DNA from: Gammaproteobacteria bacterium
GTDB taxonomy: Bacteria > Pseudomonadota > Gammaproteobacteria > S012-40
NCBI GenBank assembly: GCA_029884425.1
Contig: JAOUHV010000022.1
Coordinates: 1 to 44,338, forward strand
Reading direction: 5' to 3'
DNA: 44,338 bases
Made by a program: the position numbers and the translations under genes
Notes under the pieces: model-generated
Told to the model about the DNA's origin: nothing
What the model saw: the letters and a program-made list of their open reading frames with translations, nothing else
Databases searched by the model: none
In this document: in pieces, positions 27,797 to 36,318 of the stretch
Position numbering within the stretch: the stretch's first letter is position 1
Layout: every line of letters starts with the position of its first letter

Positions 27797-28387
27797 TTAT
27801 TCTTTCACTGCCTTGGCCACGGTGTAGTTGGTGCCTTGTTTTAGCTTGTCGTAATTGCCAAAAAATTCTTTGAAGTTGCGTTTGATGTAGTCACGCAGGC
27901 CGTTGATGGTGACCACATAAATTTGTCCACCGGGACGCAGGTGACGATGCGCATCGCTGAGAATGATATGCATCATTTCCTTGCCCACTTTGGCGGGAAC
28001 ATTGGAGATGACAACATCGAATTGGCGATTGCCGATGTGTTCAAAGCCGTTGCTGAGCATGGCTTCGCAATTGTTTAACTGATTCAGCGCAATATTTTTC
28101 TTGGCATATTCCACGGCGACAAAATCCTTGTCGACCATCAGTGTTCTACCTTCGGGGGCCAGTTTGGCCAGGGTGATGCCGATGGGGCCATAACCACAAC
28201 CCAAATCAAAAATGTCGGCGGCGTCGTTGATCTCAACGTATTTGAGCAGTAGGCGGGTGCCTTCGTCGATTTCGCGCGGCGAAAAAATGCCCCAGGTGGA
28301 ATGGAAAGTCAGCGGTTGCTCGCACAGGGTTTCCTGGATGACCAGATCCTTGCGCAGCTGCTTGAGGTAGTCGTCGTTGTCCATCAT
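27797..28387 (-). CDS. Class I SAM-dependent methyltransferase, MTS/MJ0882-like
   Basis: 196 residues. The N-terminal HSTWGIFSPREIDEGTRLLLKYV matches the lead-in of the small-methyltransferase (MTS) family that includes RsmC and archaeal MJ0882. Motif I is DLGCGYGPIG (about residues 61-70), and an acidic motif II follows at LMVDKD. The usual N-methylation motif NPP(F/Y/I) is altered: here it reads SNVPAKVGKE. The rest (HIILSDAHRHLRPGGQIYVV) fits the fold. The substrate is not predictable; rRNA, tRNA or a small molecule are all possible. Starts with two Met codons in a row. Convergent with the 122-residue hypothetical gene. Confidence 0.85.
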   Translation of the reverse strand: MMDNDDYLKQLRKDLVIQETLCEQPLTFHSTWGIFSPREIDEGTRLLLKYVEINDAADIFDLGCGYGPIGITLAKLAPEGRTLMVDKDFVAVEYAKKNIALNQLNNCEAMLSNGFEHIGNRQFDVVISNVPAKVGKEMMHIILSDAHRHLRPGGQIYVVTINGLRDYIKRNFKEFFGNYDKLKQGTNYTVAKAVKE

Positions 28388-28493
28388 TTGGCGTTGCTCA
28401 AAAAGCTGGCATTGTAAGTGTCTGGCGGCAGAATGTCGATTTCATCACGATTGCTGGGCTATAGTTAGAAAATAAGTGAACGCTAATAATCTA

Positions 28494-28502
28494 TGCTATA
28501 GT
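28494..28502 (+). promoter_or_regulatory. Candidate extended -10 promoter of the DUF302 gene
   Basis: TGCTATAGT, an extended -10 (TGn plus TATAGT), about 36 bases before the ATG at 28539. A second TATAGT lies upstream in the same AT-rich stretch (near 28460). No good -35 is apparent, which extended -10 promoters do not require. Confidence 0.45.
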
Positions 28503-28538
28503 CAAATTTCACACTGATTCTGAGCAACGGAGGTTGGC

Positions 28539-28925
28539 ATGTACGGTTTTAGTACTCGGGTTTCTTGCGATTTTGATGCGGCTATTGTCCTGGTAACCGA
28601 AGAGTTAAAAAAAGAGGGCTTTGGCGTATTGGTGGATATCGATGTGGCGGCGACGCTCAAGGCCAAAATCAACGTGGACAAGCGTCCGTATCGCATTCTG
28701 GGTGCGTGTAATCCGCCGCTGGCGAATCAGGCGATTGATGCCGATCCGGACATTGGTTTGTTGTTGCCCTGTAACGTGCTGGTGCGTCAGGACGAAGATG
28801 GTGGCGTGACCGTGGCGTTCATGGATCCAGAAGCGGTACTGGCACTGGTGAAAAAACCGGGCGTGGTCGCACTGGCCAAGCAGGTAAAAGAGAAATTATT
28901 GAGGGTGCGCGACGCGCTGAAATAG
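28539..28925 (+). CDS. DUF302 family protein
   Basis: 128 residues. ATG with GGAGG five bases upstream. The sequence follows the DUF302 pattern closely: GFGVLVDIDVAATLKAKINVDKRPYRILGACNPPLANQAI, then IGLLLPCNVLVRQD. The conserved Cys of GACNPPLA and of LLPCNV are both present. No signal peptide, so the protein is cytoplasmic. The biochemical role of the family is not settled; it is common in sulfur-oxidising and other chemolithotrophic bacteria. It has its own likely promoter and ends at a strong bidirectional terminator, so it is probably monocistronic. Confidence 0.92.
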   Translation: MYGFSTRVSCDFDAAIVLVTEELKKEGFGVLVDIDVAATLKAKINVDKRPYRILGACNPPLANQAIDADPDIGLLLPCNVLVRQDEDGGVTVAFMDPEAVLALVKKPGVVALAKQVKEKLLRVRDALK

Positions 28926-28943
28926 TTGGTTGTGACCCGATAG

Positions 28944-28972
28944 AAAAAAGGCGGCCTAGGCCGCCTTTTTTT
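28944..28972 (+). terminator. Bidirectional terminator overlapping the CFI-box gene stop
   Basis: AAAAAAGGCGGCC-TA-GGCCGCCTTTTTTT: 7-bp GC stem (28950-28956 and 28959-28965) flanked by A and T tracts. It serves the DUF302 gene on the plus strand and the convergent 786-residue gene on the minus strand. The minus gene's stop codon (28956-28958) lies within the hairpin. Confidence 0.9.
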
Positions 28973-31316
28973 GTCTGTACAGCATCAGCGTACCGAGCAG
29001 TGTTAGCAGCAGGCTTAGGGCGAGCAGTGGATATTCGATGGCGTATACCAGTGGGGTCAGCAACCCGCGAACAATCGTGCGCAGATATTCACGGTCGCGG
29101 ATGAAGTCGGCCAGCGGTGGTGAGTAGTGGTAGTACTGCTCCACAAACCAGCGTCCCGGCGCATTGGTGAGCAACCACTGATCTCGGAAATCGCGCAGTA
29201 CTTTGACGTGTGGTTCAAAGTAGGAGCCGTAAGCGGCGGTGGCGATAAAGCAATAACCTTCCCAGGGAGCGCGTTTGACTTGCTGCAACACCGCCGCGTT
29301 GTTATTTAGCAGGTCATTGGGCAGCACCGGGTCAACCACCAGTTCCAGTCGGCCGGTGGCGGGGTTGGTTTCTTTGGGGCGAATGGCGCTGTCAGGCTCT
29401 TCGGTGGAGAATGCGTAGGCGTGGGTGATAACCTGGCGATCCGCGAGTAGGTCGCGGGGGATGGCCTCGATATGAATGTTGGCAGTTTCATTGAGTGCGA
29501 GCTGTCTGATCGTGCAGCTCACGTCGATTAGCGAGGTTTTGCAGCTGCCTTTGTCAGTGGTGGCCTTTTTATAGGTCATGCCGCCGGGTCGCTGGCGCGC
29601 ATCGCGGTATTTGTCATTGTGGAAGTAGGCGCTGGTGAGTTTGACATTGATGCAGGTGGCGACATCGTTGCTGGTGTCGCCGGTGTTGTCAGGGTCTCCC
29701 TGGTTGGTGACAGTGACGCGCATGTCATTTTCGGTGCCGACGATGAGGCTGTCGGTGTTATTGGCCAGACTGATTTTCAAATCGACTTTTTTGTCAAAGC
29801 TGTTCAGCACGTAGTACTTGTTGGTTTGGCCGCCGGTACCGCCATTGACCAGCACGTAGGTGGTGCGAAATACTTTATCGTCGACCGCTGTGCTGCGGCT
29901 TTCCAGTTTGAGGGCTTCAACCAGAATATTGCCGCCACTGAGCGGGGGTGAAACCAGCTGGTTAAGATCAAATTGATCACAGTCGTCGGAGTAATAGCTG
30001 GCCCGCATGGCCGGGGTGGAGCTGCTGTCGGTGGACAGTGAACCAATCAGTACATCGTTGTAGCGATACAGGAATTTTCCTGCCTGGCCGCCTAGTGGTG
30101 GCAGATTGCCTTCGCCTTTGTTGATACTGTTGATCAGACCGTAGGTTTGCACCAGCTCATGACGAATGGTTTTGATGACATAGCCATTTTTGTCCTTTAC
30201 GGATTCCAATGAGGGTTCTGCGCGATACCAGAGTATTGGCACGGGATTGTCGTTGTTATCCGGATACCAGCCGGTGACGGTCAAGTGGTTGGTGCTGGTG
30301 AGGGTGACGGGTGTGCTCTGGAATTTTTCTTTGACATCGGTGTACTGGTATAGCTTTTCACCTGCTTCATTCTTTACGGTGACAATATTACTGCGCTTGT
30401 GTAGTTCCACCGGATTGGCTAATTTGTTTGCGGTGACGTAGGGCCAGATTACCGGGTACTCCTCGCCGTTGGGATCGTTGTTGCGGCGCAAATAGCCGAC
30501 GACGTGAATGTCTTCGGGATCAATGGCGGCTGTGCGACCAGGGCGATATTCAAACTGGCCATAATCGTTGGCATATGCACCTAGATCGGTGGCGCTGAAG
30601 GTGGCGTTGCCGTTGTTGTCTACGCCCCGGGTCCAGATGACGGGGCGGGAGATACGGACACCAAATTCGGTGCGGTAGGAGTTGCCAATGATGAGTTCGC
30701 CGACTCCTATGCCCAGCGCTTCAGACTCGGTGTCGCAGGCGATGCGCCACGGATCGCCTTCTTTCCAATTGGGAGTTTGGCTGCAATAGGATGCTGGAAG
30801 GTTATTGGCCGAGATGTAGCAATAGGGCGGCTGGAGAGCATTTTCGGCCGATGGCTTGCACTGCGGAATGTTTTTTTCGTAGGGCGGCAGGTAGCTGTAG
30901 AGATTCTGCCCTGACTTGCGGTTGAGGTGTACGCCACGGTGCTGACCGGTAATCAGCTGGCTGGTACCGACCATGGCCTCGTCCTGGCCATCGGCGCTGG
31001 AACTGTTGCTGATGTCGATAAGACTGATGCTGGAGTAGGGGTCCAAAGGGGTTGTGCTGGCCGGTGGCACCAATAGGCTGGCGAGGTACTGGCCAGTGTT
31101 ACTGTCCGGTTCCAGTAGCACAGGGTCGCCGGTCGTCAGGTATTTGCCGACGACTTTGCCTTTGTTATTGATGTTAAAAGGCAGAATAGTTGGGTCGATT
31201 TCTTTGACCTGGAAACGCTCCATCGCCAGCACAGCCGTGCCCGTTCCGGTGAGTAGAACCACCAGTAGCAGGTTTGACAGCGATGTGCAGCACAAAGGCT
31301 TTTCTTTAAACATCAA
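28956..31316 (-). CDS. Large secreted protein with CFI-box C-terminal sorting signal
   Basis: 786 residues. Signal-like N-terminus ([16 protein letters not shown]). The N-terminal half recalls secreted proteins with repeated N-x-x-G-x-V-V-G motifs ([12 protein letters not shown]) and many Asn/Asp/Tyr turns; residues about 500-680 hold beta-rich segments resembling DUF11/CARDB-like domains. At about residue 689 comes [10 protein letters not shown], the signature of the CFI-box-CTERM class, followed by a 60-residue spacer, a hydrophobic segment ([19 protein letters not shown]) and a basic tail (RQKKAA). That layout (motif, membrane helix, positive end) is typical of C-terminal anchoring or sorting signals. 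Localisation is predicted to the envelope; the function is unknown. Its terminator hairpin includes its own stop codon. Confidence 0.82.
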   Translation of the reverse strand: MMFKEKPLCCTSLSNLLLVVLLTGTGTAVLAMERFQVKEIDPTILPFNINNKGKVVGKYLTTGDPVLLEPDSNTGQYLASLLVPPASTTPLDPYSSISLIDISNSSSADGQDEAMVGTSQLITGQHRGVHLNRKSGQNLYSYLPPYEKNIPQCKPSAENALQPPYCYISANNLPASYCSQTPNWKEGDPWRIACDTESEALGIGVGELIIGNSYRTEFGVRISRPVIWTRGVDNNGNATFSATDLGAYANDYGQFEYRPGRTAAIDPEDIHVVGYLRRNNDPNGEEYPVIWPYVTANKLANPVELHKRSNIVTVKNEAGEKLYQYTDVKEKFQSTPVTLTSTNHLTVTGWYPDNNDNPVPILWYRAEPSLESVKDKNGYVIKTIRHELVQTYGLINSINKGEGNLPPLGGQAGKFLYRYNDVLIGSLSTDSSSTPAMRASYYSDDCDQFDLNQLVSPPLSGGNILVEALKLESRSTAVDDKVFRTTYVLVNGGTGGQTNKYYVLNSFDKKVDLKISLANNTDSLIVGTENDMRVTVTNQGDPDNTGDTSNDVATCINVKLTSAYFHNDKYRDARQRPGGMTYKKATTDKGSCKTSLIDVSCTIRQLALNETANIHIEAIPRDLLADRQVITHAYAFSTEEPDSAIRPKETNPATGRLELVVDPVLPNDLLNNNAAVLQQVKRAPWEGYCFIATAAYGSYFEPHVKVLRDFRDQWLLTNAPGRWFVEQYYHYSPPLADFIRDREYLRTIVRGLLTPLVYAIEYPLLALSLLLTLLGTLMLYRQKKAA

Positions 31317-31415
31317 CTATGTATCGTCCCAAAACTGTAGCGATTGTACCGTTTCATGCGGACTTGTGGGAGTTTTGTGATTGGTTTGAAAGATTTATTT
31401 GCCCGGCGTGACTAA

Positions 31416-32321
31416 CTAGAGCGGATTGTCGACCAGCCAGCTGCGGACTGATTTGACAAGTTCTTGATATTCCTGAGGGAAGCCTGCTCTCGCTGCGTTG
31501 ACTTGTTGTTGCCGATAGCGTGGATTGCCGGTTTTGTTTTGCGCCAGCTGGCGAACCTTGGCGGTGTGAGGGGAACCGACCTGCTGGTTGGCGCGACCGG
31601 CGATCTGGCTGGCGCGCAGCCGCTCCGGGGCGCTGTCGATGACGTCTGTGCGGTCATATTGGGCAAACACGTCCAGGATGGGGAGGGTAATTCCTTGCAG
31701 TTGTTCGGTGCTGTCCAGCCAGTTGCCGCTGGCCTCCCGTCCGGGCAGACTGATTAGTACCAATCCCTTGATTAGTTCTGCATTGGGTTTGGACTGTTCC
31801 GCATGCTGTCGAAGGTAATGGATGGCCGAAGCGCCGCTGTAACCGTGGGCGATGACAACGACACGAGTGGCCGGATTTTGTTCGGCAATCCACTGTAAGG
31901 CCTGATCCAGGCGGGGGGCGGACGCCTCGTACAGGCCAAGTCGTTGGTCTGGGCGGGTTTGGTCAATCAGTGGCATTTGCACGCTCAGGCTTGTCCAGCC
32001 GTAGTCGGGCAACTGCGTGCGCAGTGCCTGAATGACTTGCCGTTGATCCGGGTGTTCTTCGGGTGAAGGCAGAATCAGCGCGACTCCCTTGGGGGAGGTG
32101 ACTGGACTGGGGACGATTAGTGATAATGTCGGCGGAGTGGTGTTCAGCCAATGGATTTGGCGCTGCGGTAACAGCTTGATCAGCTGATCGGCATAGGTCT
32201 TTTCTCGCCAGTAATTACTCTCAGCCAGCACGGGTTGGGTGGCAATGCATAGCACAAGTCCCAGACCGAACATGAGCCGGGGGGGGAGTTGTATCCACGA
32301 GAACAGATGATTTTGCTGCAT
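31416..32321 (-). CDS. Secreted DUF3530-like alpha/beta hydrolase-fold protein
   Basis: 301 residues from the ATG ending at 32321, which yields a normal signal peptide (MQQNHLFSW ... LVLCIATQPVLA); a GTG at 32387 would add 22 residues before it. The mature part has the arrangement of a DUF3530 protein: a GVALILPSPEEHPD strand-turn, SLSVQMPLIDQTRPD, then VVVIAHGYSGASAIHYL. HGYSG is where hydrolases keep the nucleophile elbow G-x-S-x-G; here it reads H-G-Y-S-G, so Ser is placed as expected. A later DVFAQYDRTD could carry the acid residue and GSPHTA the His. Substrate unknown. It is divergent from rpe, 92 bp apart. Confidence 0.75.
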   Translation of the reverse strand: MQQNHLFSWIQLPPRLMFGLGLVLCIATQPVLAESNYWREKTYADQLIKLLPQRQIHWLNTTPPTLSLIVPSPVTSPKGVALILPSPEEHPDQRQVIQALRTQLPDYGWTSLSVQMPLIDQTRPDQRLGLYEASAPRLDQALQWIAEQNPATRVVVIAHGYSGASAIHYLRQHAEQSKPNAELIKGLVLISLPGREASGNWLDSTEQLQGITLPILDVFAQYDRTDVIDSAPERLRASQIAGRANQQVGSPHTAKVRQLAQNKTGNPRYRQQQVNAARAGFPQEYQELVKSVRSWLVDNPL

Positions 32322-32413
32322 TTTGGGGGCTGAAACTTCTGTTGTTTTCAGGTAAAGTGCGCGCTCTAAAAGTGTGTTGATCACCACAACTGGATTTTCA
32401 AGAGGCCAAAGTC

Positions 32414-33109
32414 ATGCCAGATTTCAAAATTGCGCCGTCGATACTGTCGGCTGATTTCGCCCGCCTGGGTGAAGAGGTTGTTAACGTGCTGGATTCTGGT
32501 GCGGATATTGTTCACTTCGACGTGATGGACAACCACTACGTGCCTAATCTGACCATCGGTCCGCTGGTGTGTGAAGCGCTGCGCAAGCATGGCGTAAAAG
32601 CAGAAATCGATGTGCATTTGATGGTTAAGCCGGTTGATCGCATCATTCCTGATTTTGCCAAGGCCGGTGCCAGCTACATTACGTTTCACCCCGAAGCGTC
32701 TGAACATGTTGACCGTACCCTGCAGCTGATCAAGAGCGAAGGTTGCAAGTCTGGTCTGGTGTTTAATCCAGCGACGCCGCTGGACGTACTTAAGTACGTG
32801 ATCGATAAGGTAGACATGGTGCTGCTGATGTCGGTGAACCCAGGTTTTGGTGGTCAGAGCTTTATTCCAGCGACACTGGGCAAACTGCGTGAAGCGCGCA
32901 AAATCATTGATGCGTCCGGTCGCAACATCCGTCTGGAAATTGATGGCGGCGTGAAAGTCGACAACATCCGCGAAATTGCCGAAGCGGGCGCGGATACGTT
33001 TGTGGCGGGTTCTGCGGTGTTTGGTGCCGGCAAGGCAACTGACTCTCATCGCTACAACAGCGTTATCGCCGCGATGCGCGCCGAGTTGGCCAAGGCCAAA
33101 ATCGGTTGA
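32414..33109 (+). CDS. rpe: Ribulose-phosphate 3-epimerase
   Basis: 231 residues, the normal length. It interconverts ribulose 5-phosphate and xylulose 5-phosphate in the Calvin and pentose phosphate cycles. Conserved TIM-barrel motifs are intact: [15 protein letters not shown] at the start, [17 protein letters not shown] and [10 protein letters not shown] with the metal-binding His/Asp residues, [12 protein letters not shown], and the phosphate-binding LEIDGGV and AGSAVFG. The stop codon overlaps by 4 bases the TTG start of an NHL lipoprotein gene, linking translation of a carbon-fixation enzyme to the cytochrome region that follows. Often in other bacteria rpe is followed by gph (phosphoglycolate phosphatase) or trp genes, which are not seen here. 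Confidence 0.97.
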   Translation: MPDFKIAPSILSADFARLGEEVVNVLDSGADIVHFDVMDNHYVPNLTIGPLVCEALRKHGVKAEIDVHLMVKPVDRIIPDFAKAGASYITFHPEASEHVDRTLQLIKSEGCKSGLVFNPATPLDVLKYVIDKVDMVLLMSVNPGFGGQSFIPATLGKLREARKIIDASGRNIRLEIDGGVKVDNIREIAEAGADTFVAGSAVFGAGKATDSHRYNSVIAAMRAELAKAKIG

Positions 33110-34176
33110 TTGTTTTGCGGAGCGGATTAGCGCGATTATCCGCTCTGTGCCTGTCCGTCAGCCTGCTTGGGCTGGCGGGCTGCGCAACTTTTTCGTCCTC
33201 ATCTTCTGCCATTTACTGGCCAGCCCCTCCGCAGACGCCTCGCTTTGTGTATGAAGCGACGTTGCAAACAGCAGATTTTTTTCAGGCCAGCCAGCGTAGT
33301 GCGCTAGAGGCAAAACTCAATGATGTATTGCTGTCGCAGCCACTGTTGAACAAGCCGTTCGATGTGGCAGCCAACAATGGCGTTATTGCGATTACCGATA
33401 CCCAAAGCGCGCAGGTGCATGTCTACGACATGCCGCGAAAGCGGGTGTTTAGTTTTGGCTGGCGCGGCGACGGGCAACTGCAAAAACCGCTAGGTGTGGC
33501 GATGGATGCGACGAATCAAATTTATGTCGCCGACAGTGATCGCGGCATGGTTTCGGTATACACCCGTTTTGGCCATTTTCTGCGTGATGTGGGTGCGCCG
33601 ACGATGTTCGATCGCCTGAGTGATGTGGCGGTTAGCAAGGATGGTTCGCGCATTTACGCATTGGACCGTGGTGGGGTGGAATCCCAGCGACACCAGGTGA
33701 CGATATTTGACGCCGATGGTCGGATGTTGGCGACGTTTGGTGGTCGCGGTCAGGCGGATGGGCGGTTTAACCATCCGTCACAGTTAGCGTTGATGAGTAA
33801 CGGCGACGTGCTGGTGATGGATGCGGGAAATTTTCGCGTGCAGCGATTCTCTGCATCAGGTGAATTTAAATATGTCTGGGGTAAACCGGGCGCGGCCATC
33901 GGGCAGTTGGCCCGGCCACGTGGATTGGCGGTGGATTCTTATGATCACGTGTATGTGAGTGATGCAGCGTTTCAAAATGTTCAGGTTTTTACTGCCGCAG
34001 GACAATTGCTGTTAACCATTGATGCCAAACATCAATACGGCCCAGGCCATTATGTGCTGCCGGCCGGAATGAATGTGGACGAAACGAATCGCTTGTATGT
34101 GGTTGATCAGTTTTTGGGCAAGGTCGAAGTGTTGCGTTTGCTCGACGATGATGAACGAAAACGGTTGGCGAACTAA
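33106..34176 (+). CDS. NHL-repeat six-bladed propeller lipoprotein, copy 1
   Basis: 356 residues. Start taken as TTG at 33106, overlapping the rpe stop (TTGA); a TTG at 33115 is the alternative. Lipoprotein signal with lipobox LAGC (Cys26). The mature part has repeated NHL-type blades: [56 protein letters not shown] and [28 protein letters not shown], consistent with a six-bladed propeller. NHL propellers mostly bind proteins or ligands. The paralogs at 41789 and 42815 lie amid cytochrome genes, so this copy is probably the first member of that cluster. Envelope localisation (outer-membrane lipoprotein) is predicted; the function is not known. Confidence 0.88.
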   Translation: MIVLRSGLARLSALCLSVSLLGLAGCATFSSSSSAIYWPAPPQTPRFVYEATLQTADFFQASQRSALEAKLNDVLLSQPLLNKPFDVAANNGVIAITDTQSAQVHVYDMPRKRVFSFGWRGDGQLQKPLGVAMDATNQIYVADSDRGMVSVYTRFGHFLRDVGAPTMFDRLSDVAVSKDGSRIYALDRGGVESQRHQVTIFDADGRMLATFGGRGQADGRFNHPSQLALMSNGDVLVMDAGNFRVQRFSASGEFKYVWGKPGAAIGQLARPRGLAVDSYDHVYVSDAAFQNVQVFTAAGQLLLTIDAKHQYGPGHYVLPAGMNVDETNRLYVVDQFLGKVEVLRLLDDDERKRLAN

Positions 34177-34255
34177 ACCTCGGATTACGCTTGCGAAAAT
34201 TCGGGCCGTCGTCTACAGTAAAGCGTCTATTTTTAAGCGGTATTCATTTGCCGGG

Positions 34256-34364
34256 GCAGTACGGCTAGAGGATCGCTTCTGCATTACTGCGACAAGCCAT
34301 ACCAATAATAAATGTTGAGGCGGAACAGTACAGTCCAAAGGGCTGGGATTGCCGAGGGGGAGAG
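34256..34364 (+). promoter_or_regulatory. Structured leader before the first tetraheme cytochrome gene
   Basis: Two potential hairpins: GCAGTA (34256-34261) with TACTGC (34285-34290), and CAGTCC-AAA-GGGCTG (34331-34345), a 6-bp stem just before the ribosome binding site GGGGGAG. It could affect translation of the cytochrome gene. I compared it by eye with the GEMM cyclic dinucleotide riboswitch and did not find that consensus. Confidence 0.35.
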
Positions 34365-35234
34365 ATGAGAGTAAACCGCAGCCTGGTGGCTGGATGGTCA
34401 GTGTTGGCGCTCACCGGAGCGATTGTTGCGTCGGTACCATCCTGGGCAGGTATTGCCGAATCTGTTCATAATCTGGGTACAACGGGAACGGGCCCCAGTT
34501 CGAACGGCGGTGCTCGTAATCAATTCTCCGGTACTGCGGAAATTTGTGTTTTTTGTCACACCCCTCACGGCGGTGATTCCAGTGTTTCCGTGCCTCTTTG
34601 GAATCGCAAAATTAATTCAAGCTCTGCATACACCACGTATGACCAGCTGGGCACCAGTACCTTTGACGCGCAAGTGGCACCAGTCGGCTCAGTATCTATT
34701 GGCTGTCTTTCCTGTCACGACGGTTCGATTGCGTTGGACGCATTGCTGAATGAGCCAGGCTCCGGGGCGGTTAATCCTGGATTTAGTGCGGGCAACTGGT
34801 CCGGGGCGGATATTGTGAACAGTGGTGAATTGAAGCCTGGGATTGTGCAGAACCTGGGGATTGATCTGACCAATGACCATCCCATTGGTATGCAGTATGC
34901 CGGTGGAGGTATCAGTGCCTCTGCACCGCAGTTGCCACAAGGCGATACCACTGACCCTGATTTTGCACCAGTGCTGTATAAAGTCCGCGACGGTCGATTC
35001 CTGTGGTGGGTCGACAAAGATTGGCGTACCGGCGGTGATGCGCAGCGTACCAAAACCGACGTGGTCCTTTATACCCGCGATGCCAGTAATGGCTACGCGG
35101 GGCAATCGCAACAAGAGCCTTTCGTGGAGTGTGCGAGTTGCCATGATCCGCATACCACCGAAAATCCTACGTTTCTACGAATCAGCAATACAGACACGCC
35201 CAGCGGTCTGTGTCTGACCTGTCACGTGAAATAG
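34365..35234 (+). CDS. Secreted tetraheme c-type cytochrome
   Basis: 289 residues. ATG with GGGGGAG three bases upstream. Signal peptide ending near VASVPSWA. Four haem-binding CxxCH motifs: CVFCH (61-65), CLSCH (114-118), CASCH (256-260) and CLTCH (283-287). The pairs are arranged as in multihaem proteins with doubled CxxCH motifs: the first pair is followed by a long stretch without haem sites (about 138 residues), then the second pair. TPH follows the first site and DPH the third, giving possible distal His ligands. Soluble in the periplasm or exported. The last gene in the window begins with the same CVFCHxPH ... CLSCHDG layout, so the two are paralogs. It opens a plus-strand cluster with an isomerase and a barrel protein. 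Confidence 0.93.
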   Translation: MRVNRSLVAGWSVLALTGAIVASVPSWAGIAESVHNLGTTGTGPSSNGGARNQFSGTAEICVFCHTPHGGDSSVSVPLWNRKINSSSAYTTYDQLGTSTFDAQVAPVGSVSIGCLSCHDGSIALDALLNEPGSGAVNPGFSAGNWSGADIVNSGELKPGIVQNLGIDLTNDHPIGMQYAGGGISASAPQLPQGDTTDPDFAPVLYKVRDGRFLWWVDKDWRTGGDAQRTKTDVVLYTRDASNGYAGQSQQEPFVECASCHDPHTTENPTFLRISNTDTPSGLCLTCHVK

Positions 35235-35250
35235 TTTGGGTGAGCTGATT

Positions 35251-36252
35251 TTGTTGGCAGCACGAAAATACAAACGCAAATATTTAGCGTGTACCACTTG
35301 GGCGCTGCTGTGTTTTAGCGCAGTGTCGCAAGCAGTGCCTGCGGCTGAGAAACTGACGACCGCAGCCAAAAAAGTGGAATATTTTGCGGTCGTAGGCGAT
35401 CAGACGATTTTGATGAGTGAATTTGAATCCGCTTATCAGGCAGGTTTGCGCAAACGGTTTTATCATGGCAAGGTGCCGCAGGAGCAGTTGCAGGCATTTC
35501 GCAAAGAGGTATCGCAGACGCTGATTGATCGTGCGTTGCTGGTGCAGGAGGCCAAGCGAGTTGGTGTGCGTCCTGATGCGGCGGCGGTGAAAGCTCAGTT
35601 GGCGCAGTATGAGGCCAGGTACAGTCAGCAGCAGCACTGGCGACAAAACAAAGATGTCATTTTGCCAGGTTTGACGGCAGCACTGGAAGAAGAGAGTTTG
35701 TTGCAGCGCTTCGAGGAAAGAGTGCGCAAAGTTGCGTTACCGAATGATGTCGCTGTACGTGAGTATTACAAAAAACACCCAGAATTGTTCACTACGCCTG
35801 AGCAAATTCGGTTGTCGCTGATTTTGCTTAAGGTTGATCCGGCATCAACCTCTGATGTTTGGCAGGCGGCGCGTGAAGAAGCAGGGATTTTGCTGAAGCG
35901 CCTGCGTGGTGGGGCGGATTTTGCGGCCATGGCGAGAATTCATTCTGCAGACGCATCGGCATCCGCAGGTGGCGACATGGGCTATTTGCATAAAGGCATG
36001 TTGGCCGGACCTGCTCAACAGGTGATTGATCAATTGCAAATAGGCGCAGTCTCTGAGCCAGTCAGTTTGTTAACCGGTATTGCCCTGTTTCGTCTGGAAG
36101 AGCGACGCCAGGCAAAGCTGAACAAGTTTGATGATGTGGCAGAACGGGCGCGACAATTATTGGTGCGCGAGCTGAGTGATCATGCCTGGCAACAAGCGGT
36201 AAAACGCTTGCGTGATACGACAAAAGTTACCATCAATAGCGCTGCGTTGTAG
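35251..36252 (+). CDS. PpiC/SurA-type periplasmic peptidyl-prolyl isomerase
   Basis: 333 residues from TTG 35251, where GGGTGAG lies 6 bases upstream; the frame begins with another TTG at 35236, only 1 base after the cytochrome stop. Start is uncertain, but the product begins with a basic segment and hydrophobic stretch (YLACTTWALLCFSAVSQAVPA), a signal peptide. Residues about 45-115 resemble the SurA N-domain (VGDQTILMSEFESAY ... LIDRALLVQEAKRVGV). The parvulin domain is at about 185-286 (IRLSLILLKV ... ADFAAMARIHSADASASAGGDMGYLHKGML). It lies directly before the barrel gene, so it probably helps fold the outer-membrane protein or cytochromes of the cluster. Confidence 0.88.
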   Translation: MLAARKYKRKYLACTTWALLCFSAVSQAVPAAEKLTTAAKKVEYFAVVGDQTILMSEFESAYQAGLRKRFYHGKVPQEQLQAFRKEVSQTLIDRALLVQEAKRVGVRPDAAAVKAQLAQYEARYSQQQHWRQNKDVILPGLTAALEEESLLQRFEERVRKVALPNDVAVREYYKKHPELFTTPEQIRLSLILLKVDPASTSDVWQAAREEAGILLKRLRGGADFAAMARIHSADASASAGGDMGYLHKGMLAGPAQQVIDQLQIGAVSEPVSLLTGIALFRLEERRQAKLNKFDDVAERARQLLVRELSDHAWQQAVKRLRDTTKVTINSAAL

Positions 36253-36318
36253 CACTGGGGATAATCTGCGTTGGTCATTTGGGGAGATGACCAGCTGCTG
36301 AATAAAACAAAAAATAAT

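Noticed and set aside
32381-33049. 222-residue open frame opposite rpe
   Set aside because: Fully overlaps rpe, whose motifs are all intact; the antisense product is His/Arg/Asn-rich noise.
34318-34364. GEMM (cyclic dinucleotide) riboswitch before the tetraheme gene
   Set aside because: The conserved GCACAGGGCAAACC and GACGCAAAGCC cores are missing; only a short hairpin and a GATTGCCGA-like string resemble it.
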